Part shown: one piece after another, positions 8,822 to 16,499 of the stretch
Layout of the letters: each line of letters starts with the position of its first letter
How positions within the stretch are numbered: the stretch's first letter is position 1
DNA from: Companilactobacillus pabuli
Lineage (GTDB): Bacteria > Bacillota > Bacilli > Lactobacillales > Lactobacillaceae
Assembly: GCF_014058425.1 (NCBI RefSeq)
Contig: NZ_CP049366.1
Location: forward strand, 1,364,001 to 1,428,000
Length of the DNA stretch: 64,000 bases
Reading direction: 5' to 3'
Made by a program: the position numbers and the translations under genes
The notes under the pieces: generated by a model
Told to the model about the DNA's origin: nothing
The model's database searches: none
What the model saw: only the letters and a program-made list of their open reading frames with translations

Positions 8822-9080
8822 AAAATCGCCCCTACAAAACAGACCTAAATCTGAATTGTAGGGACGATTTCCCGTGATACCACCCTAATTTATATTTTGC
8901 TTACACAAAATACCTCAACGACACTAACATGTCCGGGATGATATCGCATCCTTGCGTACCTTTGGCTTGCACCTAGGTAAGACTCCAAGCTCATCTTCAA
9001 TCAACGTTCGCTCCACCTTTTCACTATCCGATGGTCACTCTTCAAACTAATAGTTGATCTACTCTTCTCTTCAACGTCTA
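8822..9080 (-). promoter_or_regulatory. T-box leader with methionine specifier (AUG)
   Basis: The conserved T-box AGGGTGGTATCACGGG lies at 8871-8886. AGGG can pair with TCCCT to form the antiterminator. The competing terminator AAATCGTCCCTACAA / TTGTAGGGGCGATTT is at 8823-8870. In stem I, AGAC (9076-9079) pairs with GTCT, and GATCAAC (9053-9059) pairs with GTTGATT. The specifier loop reads GAAGATGA opposite GAGAAGAGTA, giving codon ATG at 8992-8994. The expected outcome is transcription of metQ, luxS and the SDR gene when tRNA-Met is uncharged. Confidence 0.9.
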
Positions 9081-9118
9081 ATAAGATTAATTAATTTTTA
9101 ATCGTTTGATTGGTGATT

Positions 9119-9147
9119 AATTTACTCTAGTAGTTTTTCTTTGTCAA
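9119..9147 (-). promoter_or_regulatory. Promoter of the metQ-luxS-SDR operon
   Basis: A perfect TTGACA (9142-9147), 17 bases and TAAATT (9119-9124) on the minus strand. The start would fall about 30 bases before T-box stem I. Confidence 0.75.
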
Positions 9148-9225
9148 CGTTATTTTGAAAATAATTTCCCTTTGGCATTTAACTTTACTTTAAAAACTTC
9201 CTCAAATCCCTGATTTAATAGGCAT

Positions 9226-9258
9226 TAAAAAAAGACATCTTCCATCAGAAAATGTCTT
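9226..9258 (-). terminator. Terminator of the gmk-to-thiN operon
   Basis: AAGACAT/ATGTCTT stem on the minus strand followed by TTTTTTT, directly after the thiN stop. Confidence 0.8.
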
Positions 9259-9262
9259 AAAT

Positions 9263-9922
9263 TTATTTTTTATCTTTACTTTGAATAACTGCCACAATAC
9301 CACTTTCAAAGCTAAAATCAATTGTATCTTTTACAAATTCATTACTAGCCCAGCTAACGGGATGTGCCACACTATAATCATTTAATTTGTACTTTGCATC
9401 GAACAAATTTAAATGTGTCACGGGTCCCAAATTAACGAAAGCCACGTATTTCATTGAGTTCTCATGATAAATCGTATAACGACCAGGTTTGAAGAATCTA
9501 ATCGTATTCGTGGCAGATTTATAATACAACTTATCATAAAAATCTAAAAATCTAGAGTCATATGGTAAGAATAAATTAACTAGAAAATGGTCGATTCGAC
9601 CACCAGTAGCTCCATAAACGTAATATTCTTGGGCATTGTACTTTTCCCTAGCTGCTAATAAACACAACTCAGAATCCGTATCATCCTTTTCAGGGGGAAA
9701 CTTTTCAAAGACTGGCACATTGTCTTGAAGAAGTTTTTGTTCTTTTTTACTGATAGAATCAAAATCTCCAATTGCAATTTCAGGAATTATTCCATTAGCC
9801 ATCAAATGCAAACTACCTCGATCTGCTCCAACCCAAGGACCAGGGATACCCTTAATACTTTTACTTAATTCGTCAGGGTACTCGCTAGTAGGACCCCCTA
9901 GCAAAATATTTACTCGTTTCAT
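9263..9922 (-). CDS. thiN: Thiamine diphosphokinase
   Basis: ThiN transfers pyrophosphate from ATP to thiamine to make the cofactor ThDP. The 219-residue protein has the family motifs GADRGS, GDFDSI, KDDTDSEL and GATGGRIDH in the correct order, and a C-terminal thiamine-binding beta domain. The start overlaps the end of rpe by four bases (ATGA), showing translational coupling. This is the classic rsgA-rpe-thiN order. It is the last gene of the long operon. Confidence 0.96.
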   Translation of the reverse strand: MKRVNILLGGPTSEYPDELSKSIKGIPGPWVGADRGSLHLMANGIIPEIAIGDFDSISKKEQKLLQDNVPVFEKFPPEKDDTDSELCLLAAREKYNAQEYYVYGATGGRIDHFLVNLFLPYDSRFLDFYDKLYYKSATNTIRFFKPGRYTIYHENSMKYVAFVNLGPVTHLNLFDAKYKLNDYSVAHPVSWASNEFVKDTIDFSFESGIVAVIQSKDKK

Positions 9923-10593
9923 TGTTTTGCTTCCACAGCCAAAGAACGAATATCATCGATTCTCTTTTCTAGACCAGCTTCACCATTGAACAAATATGAA
10001 CCGGCTACAAAAATATCAGCTCCAGCTCTAGCACATTGACTGATTGTGTCAGCATTGATTCCACCATCGACTTCAATTTCAAAATTGTCATCAGCAGCTG
10101 TTTGACGCAATTGATCCAAACGTTGAATCTTCTTAGTCATTCCAGAAATGAATTTTTGTCCACCAAAACCTGGATTAACTGTCATAACAAGGATTTGATC
10201 AATAATTGGGAAAAGTTCTTTTACAGTTTCTAGTGGTGTTCCAGGATTAACAACTACCCCGGCACGTGCTCCGTAACTTTTTACCAAATCGATTGAGCGA
10301 TAAATGTGTTGAGTACTTTCAGCATGGATCAAGACCGTATCAGCCCCTGCATCGATCACTGGCTTAATATAAGCATCTGGATTTTCCATCATCATATGAA
10401 TATCCAAAGGCTTGTCAGTTACGCGACGCATCCCTTCAACCACGCTAGGACTAAAGGACATATTAGGGACAAAATTTCCGTCCATCATGTCGATATGGAA
10501 GATATCTGCTCCCGCTTTGTCAGCAGCTCTTACATCTCGTTCCAAGTTCATAATATCTGCAGATAAAATTGATGGTGCAATCTTTACTGTCAT
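9919..10593 (-). CDS. rpe: Ribulose-phosphate 3-epimerase
   Basis: Rpe interconverts ribulose 5-phosphate and xylulose 5-phosphate in the pentose phosphate and phosphoketolase pathways. The 224-residue TIM barrel shows APSILSADIMNL, the metal/substrate segment HIDMMDGNFVPN, DIHMMMENP, MTVNPGFGGQ and EVDGGIN. It lies 14 bases after rsgA. gnd at 53333 supplies the preceding oxidative step. Confidence 0.97.
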   Translation of the reverse strand: MTVKIAPSILSADIMNLERDVRAADKAGADIFHIDMMDGNFVPNMSFSPSVVEGMRRVTDKPLDIHMMMENPDAYIKPVIDAGADTVLIHAESTQHIYRSIDLVKSYGARAGVVVNPGTPLETVKELFPIIDQILVMTVNPGFGGQKFISGMTKKIQRLDQLRQTAADDNFEIEVDGGINADTISQCARAGADIFVAGSYLFNGEAGLEKRIDDIRSLAVEAKQ

Positions 10594-10607
10594 TAAAAAT
10601 CAACTCC

Positions 10608-11501
10608 TCAATATCTTTTTTTGTACGAATTAATTTCATTCAAAAAGTAGAGATAATTGTCATAACGACTTTGCATTATCTGACCTTCTGAAAGTTTTTC
10701 TTTTACAGCACAGTTAGGTTCATTCACGTGGCGACAACCACGAAATTGACACATGTTACTGTACTTCAAAAATTCAGGAAAAAGCTTAGGCAATTCTTCA
10801 ACAGCAATATTTTGTAGATCAATTGAAGAAAATCCCGGCGTATCAGCAACCAAGCCACCTTCAATATCAAATAATGAAACTTGGCGAGTTGTATGTTTAC
10901 CACGATTCAATGTTTGAGAAATTTCTGCCGTAGCCAAACCTAAATCATGATCAATATGATTTAGTAACGTGGACTTACCAGCACCCGATTGACCTGTAAA
11001 GACTGTTACTTTGTCAGCAAATGTCGCTTTTAACTTCGATACTTGTTGATCATTATAACTGTCACGATCACAAAAGACTTGATACCCCGCATGATCACGA
11101 TAACCTTCTAAAGTCGTCTTTAACTTTTCATATTGTTCATCAGATAATAAATCAGCCTTTGTTAAATAAATTACGGGTTCAATATCATTATGCTCGATAT
11201 TTACCAAAATTTTATCCAATAAATTACTCGAAAAATTAGGTTCCGCTGCTGAAGTTACGACAATCGCTTGATCGACGTTTGCAATTGGCGGACGAACTAA
11301 ACTATTCTCACGAGGTAATATCTCCAAGATATAGCCTAAATCACCTGTAGAATCAAAACTAACTTTATCACCGACTAAAGGCTTGATTTTACGCTTACGG
11401 AAATTTCCACGCGCCCTAGTCCGTATCAATTCGTTACTTTCATCATCTAAAACATCATAAAATCCACTGATTGATTTTATAATTCTTCCTGTTTTTTCCA
11501 T
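10608..11501 (-). CDS. rsgA: Ribosome small-subunit-dependent GTPase RsgA (YloQ)
   Basis: RsgA is a late 30S maturation GTPase. The 297-residue protein has an N-terminal OB fold (about 1-70). Its GTPase is circularly permuted: TKADL (G4) precedes GQSGAGKSTLLN (G1), which precedes DTPGFSS (G3). The C-terminal zinc site is formed by CQFRGCRH and a further Cys. Three bases separate it from prkC, whose product phosphorylates this GTPase in Bacillus. Confidence 0.97.
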   Translation of the reverse strand: MEKTGRIIKSISGFYDVLDDESNELIRTRARGNFRKRKIKPLVGDKVSFDSTGDLGYILEILPRENSLVRPPIANVDQAIVVTSAAEPNFSSNLLDKILVNIEHNDIEPVIYLTKADLLSDEQYEKLKTTLEGYRDHAGYQVFCDRDSYNDQQVSKLKATFADKVTVFTGQSGAGKSTLLNHIDHDLGLATAEISQTLNRGKHTTRQVSLFDIEGGLVADTPGFSSIDLQNIAVEELPKLFPEFLKYSNMCQFRGCRHVNEPNCAVKEKLSEGQIMQSRYDNYLYFLNEINSYKKRY

Positions 11502-11504
11502 ACA

Positions 11505-13457
11505 TCACCTATTGACTGAACCGCCTAATACAGTCTTATTATCACGTTCGACTATATAGGATCCTGTCTGTCCATCTTTTAAATTAAAACTTAATGTTAC
11601 TGGTGTATCTTCACTAATAGTCATTGTCCGATATGGCGAATTAATGCTGTGCGTAGCATCTGAAATATAAATCGTAATACTGTTATCACCACTTTCGTCA
11701 TAAGGAATTGTTATATCCTTAGTGACTGTCTTAGTAGTATTCGAACTAGTATTATTGTTTGAATATTCGTCATCGCTATCAGAGGATTTCTCTGGATCTG
11801 GACCCTTAGATATTACTACTGTCAAAGTAGCACCTTGATCAACAGTTGTATTTGCATCTGGTGATTGACTGATTAATAAACCTTCTTCAATATCACTAGA
11901 ATATGCATACGAAGTATCAAGTCTCAAATGACTTTCAGTAGCATAATCTTGAATACTCTTTAAATTATAACCAGTTAAATCACGGACTTTGACCGTTTTT
12001 GGTTTAACCGTTTTTACTTTAGCAATCGTTATAGTTAATGGCTTGTCTTTAGTAACGACCTTTTTACCACTCTTGATACTTTGATCAATAATTATTCCGG
12101 CCGTATAGTCATTTGTCGCTTTGTAACGTATTTTTATCTTAAATCCACGTTTCTTCAAATTAGCGGAAACATCATCATAATCTTGGCCAATCAATTTTGG
12201 CATCTTGTAATATTTAGCACCTAAACTGACTACTAAATTGACATTAGCCCCATTTTTCAACTTCAAGCCTTTAGCGGGAACTGACTTAATTACATGACCA
12301 GCTTCAACATCGTCATCATTTTCTTTAGAAATATCGCCCGTAGTCAAATTAGAACTTTTGAGCATGACATTGGCTTGTTTGACCGTTAAATTGAATAAAT
12401 CAGGAACTGTTGTCTCTTGATTACTCTTAATAACCATCGCGATGATAAACAAAATCAAAACGATAGGAATAATCGAAAGCATCAAAATCATTTTCTTTTT
12501 GTGACTCATTTTGGGCTTTTGTTTAACGGGAGCATCTTCTTCATGCTTTGTGTCCATAGGCTCCATTACACGAGTTTCTTCCAAATCATTGATTGGTGTT
12601 GGAATAAACTTCGGTTCGTCACTGCGTTCAGGCATCAGACATGTGTTCAAATCTTCGCACATTTCTTTAACTGATTGATAACGCTGATCAGGATCTTTAG
12701 CAGTAGCCTTCAATACAACATTTTCCAAAGGTTGAGGAATATCAGGATCGATTTTCTTCAAATCCGGCATTTCCTCTTTGGAATGTTTCAAAGCTACTGT
12801 CACAGCTGTATCACCAGTAAATGGCACGTGTTTCGTCAATAATTCAAACAAAACAATTCCTAAAGCATAGACATCGGACAACACTGTCGCTGGACGTCCC
12901 TTAATTTGCTCAGGAGACATGTAATGCACTGAACCTAATAAAGAGTTAGTCCGAGTAATTGAACGTTCACTCAAAGCTAAGGCAATTCCAAAGTCAGATA
13001 CCTTAACTTGAATTGGGTCCTTTTTCTCATCAACCAAAATATTTTCTGGTTTTAAATCACGATGAATAATTCCATGTTCATGAGCATCAGAAACAGCCAT
13101 ACAAATCTGCTTCATAATATCAACTACTTCATGATATGGGATTGGAAAATGTGTGCGGATATATTTCTTTAAATTAGGACCGTCAACGTACTCGATAACG
13201 ATGTATTGAACTCCGTTGTCATTACCAACATCCAAAACGTTGACGATATTGGGATTGGAGAGACCACTAGTTGCCTTGGCTTCACGACCAAATCTCCTTT
13301 TAACGGATTCATCATCTTGAAGATCATACCGTAACGCTTTAACAGCAACTTTACGGTTTAACAAAGTGTCATTAGCTAAATAAACATTAGCCATACCGCC
13401 TTCACCAAGCGTACCTAGAATCTCATAACGACCGCCTACTAGGTAACCTTTTTCCAT
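11505..13457 (-). CDS. prkC: Ser/Thr protein kinase with PASTA domains (PrkC/StkP type)
   Basis: A membrane kinase that senses peptidoglycan or lipid II and controls growth and division. The cytoplasmic kinase domain (about 10-270) has the glycine loop GEGGMANV (18-25), Lys40, HRDLKPEN with Asp134, and DFG at 155-157. A single membrane segment near 325-350 (LMLSIIPIVLILFIIAMVI) follows a lysine-rich stretch. Three PASTA repeats follow outside, starting VPDLFNLT, MPKLIGQD and VRDLTGYN. A Ser/Asn/Thr-rich linker then leads to a C-terminal beta domain. The ATG directly abuts the prpC stop. Confidence 0.96.
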   Translation of the reverse strand: MEKGYLVGGRYEILGTLGEGGMANVYLANDTLLNRKVAVKALRYDLQDDESVKRRFGREAKATSGLSNPNIVNVLDVGNDNGVQYIVIEYVDGPNLKKYIRTHFPIPYHEVVDIMKQICMAVSDAHEHGIIHRDLKPENILVDEKKDPIQVKVSDFGIALALSERSITRTNSLLGSVHYMSPEQIKGRPATVLSDVYALGIVLFELLTKHVPFTGDTAVTVALKHSKEEMPDLKKIDPDIPQPLENVVLKATAKDPDQRYQSVKEMCEDLNTCLMPERSDEPKFIPTPINDLEETRVMEPMDTKHEEDAPVKQKPKMSHKKKMILMLSIIPIVLILFIIAMVIKSNQETTVPDLFNLTVKQANVMLKSSNLTTGDISKENDDDVEAGHVIKSVPAKGLKLKNGANVNLVVSLGAKYYKMPKLIGQDYDDVSANLKKRGFKIKIRYKATNDYTAGIIIDQSIKSGKKVVTKDKPLTITIAKVKTVKPKTVKVRDLTGYNLKSIQDYATESHLRLDTSYAYSSDIEEGLLISQSPDANTTVDQGATLTVVISKGPDPEKSSDSDDEYSNNNTSSNTTKTVTKDITIPYDESGDNSITIYISDATHSINSPYRTMTISEDTPVTLSFNLKDGQTGSYIVERDNKTVLGGSVNR

Positions 13458-14204
13458 CTAATGATTACCTCCGTCGTCCTTCGTAGAAAAGAGTAAGGCG
13501 GTAATATTATCTCTTCCACCGGCAGTATTTGCTTTGTCGATTAAAAGATGACATTTTGTCTCAAGACTCATCTTCTTGGATAAAATATCTTTAATTTCAT
13601 TTTCTGGAACCATGTTAGTCAAGCCATCAGTACACAAAAGAATAATGGCATTATTAACCAAATCAAAATCTTTTACTCTTGGTTGAACCGTTTGTGACAC
13701 ACCAAGAGTTTGTGTAATGATATTTTTTTGCGGATGATTTTCAGCTTCTTCAGGACTGATTTGCCCAGTCTCCAAAAGTTCATGAACCAATGAATGATCA
13801 ACACTCAATTGTTTCAATTCATCATTTGCATAAATGTAGCATCTTGAATCACCGACATTGACGACCATCATTTTGGATCCAACAAAAAATACGCCAACCA
13901 TCGTCGTTCCCATACCGTTTAAATCATCAAATTGATTCGATACAGAGACGATTCGATCGTTTTCCTTACTTAATTCTCGAATAATCCATTCACGAAGTTC
14001 ACTAATTTCGTCAACTTCTGATTCCTCAAAATTATGTCCTAAATGAGATACTGCCATGTCAGATGCAACATCTCCACCACGGTGTCCACCCATGCCATCG
14101 GCCACAATTCCAAAGACAATTCCTTTTTTGTTCTTGAAAACATTCACATAATCTTGATTGTTTTCTCTGAGTTTTCCAACATCAGTTAGTAACGCATATT
14201 CCAT
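13458..14204 (-). CDS. prpC: PP2C-family Ser/Thr protein phosphatase
   Basis: PrpC reverses phosphorylation by PrkC. The 248-residue protein has the PP2C metal-binding motifs: RENNQD at the N-terminus, VADGMGGHRGGDVAS, NVGDSRCY, LCTDGLTN and GGRDNIT. Its TAG stop is followed immediately by the ATG of prkC, the standard phosphatase-kinase pair. No membrane segment is seen. Confidence 0.97.
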   Translation of the reverse strand: MEYALLTDVGKLRENNQDYVNVFKNKKGIVFGIVADGMGGHRGGDVASDMAVSHLGHNFEESEVDEISELREWIIRELSKENDRIVSVSNQFDDLNGMGTTMVGVFFVGSKMMVVNVGDSRCYIYANDELKQLSVDHSLVHELLETGQISPEEAENHPQKNIITQTLGVSQTVQPRVKDFDLVNNAIILLCTDGLTNMVPENEIKDILSKKMSLETKCHLLIDKANTAGGRDNITALLFSTKDDGGNH

Positions 14205-14223
14205 CAGTTTAGACCTTACCTCT

Positions 14224-15546
14224 TTAATTTTTTCTAACGAAAGTAGCTATAAAGAAACCATCTGTAAAGTAATCACTAGGTAGAACTTTTAACATGCCGT
14301 CTTTGACTGATTTGTCCATAACAGCTTCATGCTTAACAGGTTCAAGCTCAAAGTTTTTATGATCAGCTAAGAACTTCTTTACGACTGCTTCATTTTCTTC
14401 ATCATCAAAAGTACAAGTACTAAAAACTAACTTACCATTGACCTCTAATAAATCAACCATACTATCCAAAATTTGCAATTGAACTCGTTGCAAATTCATC
14501 AAATCTTCTTCTTGGCGGAAATATCTTAATTCTGGTTTTCTTCTGATCAAGCCAAGACCGGAACATGGGGCATCGACCAAAATACGATCAAAAGTCGTAT
14601 TCAAGACATCTTTAGCTTTTCTGGCATCAATTGCTCCAGTACTAATGATATCGCTATAGCCCATTCTTTGACTATTATCACGAATCAACTTGGTCTTGTG
14701 TTTATGAATATCTAAAGCCGTTACTTCACCATCTTTGATGTAGCTGGCAATATGAGTAGTTTTACCACCAGGTGCAGCACAGGCATCTAAAACTCGACTA
14801 TCGGGTTTTAAATCGAGAGCTGGAGCAACAAGCATTGAACTTTCATCTTGAATCGTATACAAGCCATCTTTAAATTCATCAGTATTAACTAAGTTTCCAC
14901 TCTCACAGATTAACCCAACTGAAGAAATTTTGCTTGGTTTTACATCAAAACCTTTGCTTTGAAGTGTCTTTTGTAAATTCGATACCGTCGTCTTATTAGT
15001 ATTAACTCGAATAGATACGTGTGAAGGTTGATTAATTGACTTCAAAATTTCCTTAGTTTTAGCCATACCTTGTTGGTCGATAAACAACTGCACGAGCCAA
15101 CGGGGAACACTATAAAACTTACTCAAATCATAGACAGTATCTTTACCAGACATTTCTCTAGCACCGTGACGTTGGAAGTTTCTCAAAACAGCGTTAACTA
15201 AATTACCAGCACCACGATTGGCCTTTTGTTTGGCAATTTCAGTTGATTCATTCAAAACAGCATGTTCTGGGATCTTATCGAGATATGATAGTTGATAAAT
15301 TGCTGTTTGAAGTAATAAATCTAACCACAAGTCGAGTTTCTTATCCTTCAAATAAGGTTCTAGTTGATATTCCAAAACATATTTATGTTGAATAACGCCA
15401 TAGACGATATTTGTCATCAAACGTTTGTCAACATCGGACATATCCGAGTTATTCAAAATATTATTGATTTCAATATTTGAATAGGCCTTATTTTTAAAAA
15501 CTCTAGTTAATGCCTCTACGGCTAGTTCACGAGGATTATTTTTCAT
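14224..15546 (-). CDS. rsmB: 16S rRNA (cytosine-967-C5)-methyltransferase RsmB
   Basis: RsmB (Sun) makes m5C967 in 16S rRNA. The N-terminal NusB-like domain covers about residues 1-140. The Rossmann methyltransferase has LDACAAPGGKTTH for SAM binding. The catalytic cysteines are in VDAPCSGLG and FSTCTFDDEEN. I prefer the ATG at 15546; an in-frame TTG lies just before it. The start overlaps the end of fmt, so the two genes are probably translationally coupled. Confidence 0.95.
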   Translation of the reverse strand: MKNNPRELAVEALTRVFKNKAYSNIEINNILNNSDMSDVDKRLMTNIVYGVIQHKYVLEYQLEPYLKDKKLDLWLDLLLQTAIYQLSYLDKIPEHAVLNESTEIAKQKANRGAGNLVNAVLRNFQRHGAREMSGKDTVYDLSKFYSVPRWLVQLFIDQQGMAKTKEILKSINQPSHVSIRVNTNKTTVSNLQKTLQSKGFDVKPSKISSVGLICESGNLVNTDEFKDGLYTIQDESSMLVAPALDLKPDSRVLDACAAPGGKTTHIASYIKDGEVTALDIHKHKTKLIRDNSQRMGYSDIISTGAIDARKAKDVLNTTFDRILVDAPCSGLGLIRRKPELRYFRQEEDLMNLQRVQLQILDSMVDLLEVNGKLVFSTCTFDDEENEAVVKKFLADHKNFELEPVKHEAVMDKSVKDGMLKVLPSDYFTDGFFIATFVRKN

Positions 15547-16486
15547 CAATTACTTGTTGTCCTTTTTCTAGATTTTTACCTAAACCATTCATATAGTTGG
15601 CAATATCCATAATTTTTTTACCAGCTGGTTGGATTTTTTTAATAGAAACACCTTGACCATCACCAGCAACGATAACCAATTTCTTTTTACTCAAATCTGC
15701 TACTGTGCCCACAGCTTGATTGGAGTTTAATTCAATTACTTCTGTCTTATATAATTTTGTTCTTTGACCATCTAACATCATCCAAGCACCTGGATCAGGA
15801 CTTAACGCACGAATTTGATTAAAGACTGTTTCGGCAGGCTTAGTAAAATCAATATGTTCTTGTTCTTTAGAAATATTAGGCGAAAAGACTACCTTGTCTG
15901 GATCTTGCTTGATAGGATTGATATCACCACTTAGAATCTTAGGAATCGTATCCAACAAAAGTTCACGACCAACGATTGCCATTTTTTCAAATAAGCTACC
16001 ATTGTCATCGTCTTTTTCAATTGGCAATTTCTCTTGACTAATAATATCTCCAGCATCCATCGCTTTAACCATATACATAATCGTGATTCCAGTTTCTTTA
16101 TCACCATTTATTAGTGACCATTGAATTGGTGCACCACCACGATATTTTGGCAAAAGTGAACCGTGAACGTTGATAGCAGCTACTTTTGCTGATTCCAAAA
16201 AGCTAGTTGGCAAAAATTGGCCGTAAGCAGCCGTAATAATCAAATCTGCATGCAATGCTTTTAATTCTTCGACTTCTGGACTACCAGGCAATTTAGCAGG
16301 TTGGAAAAGTTTGATGTTTTCACTTTCAGCTACTAACTTAACTGGACTCTTTTGAAGTTTTTGTTTTCTACCAACAGGCTTATCAGGTTGAGTAACTGCA
16401 GCAATTACGTCATAACCTTCTTTTAGTAATCCCCTCAAAACTGTTGCAGAAAAATCTGGTGTTCCTAAAAATATAATTTTCGTCAT
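15536..16486 (-). CDS. fmt: Methionyl-tRNA formyltransferase
   Basis: Fmt formylates initiator Met-tRNA with 10-formyl-THF. The 316-residue protein starts KIIFLGTPDFSATVLRGL, and the catalytic region includes HGSLLPKYRGGAPIQW. The C-terminal beta-barrel binds tRNA. It lies 13 bases after priA, and folD in this window supplies its one-carbon donor. Confidence 0.97.
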   Translation of the reverse strand: MTKIIFLGTPDFSATVLRGLLKEGYDVIAAVTQPDKPVGRKQKLQKSPVKLVAESENIKLFQPAKLPGSPEVEELKALHADLIITAAYGQFLPTSFLESAKVAAINVHGSLLPKYRGGAPIQWSLINGDKETGITIMYMVKAMDAGDIISQEKLPIEKDDDNGSLFEKMAIVGRELLLDTIPKILSGDINPIKQDPDKVVFSPNISKEQEHIDFTKPAETVFNQIRALSPDPGAWMMLDGQRTKLYKTEVIELNSNQAVGTVADLSKKKLVIVAGDGQGVSIKKIQPAGKKIMDIANYMNGLGKNLEKGQQVIDEK

Positions 16487-16499
16487 TCAATCATCCTCA

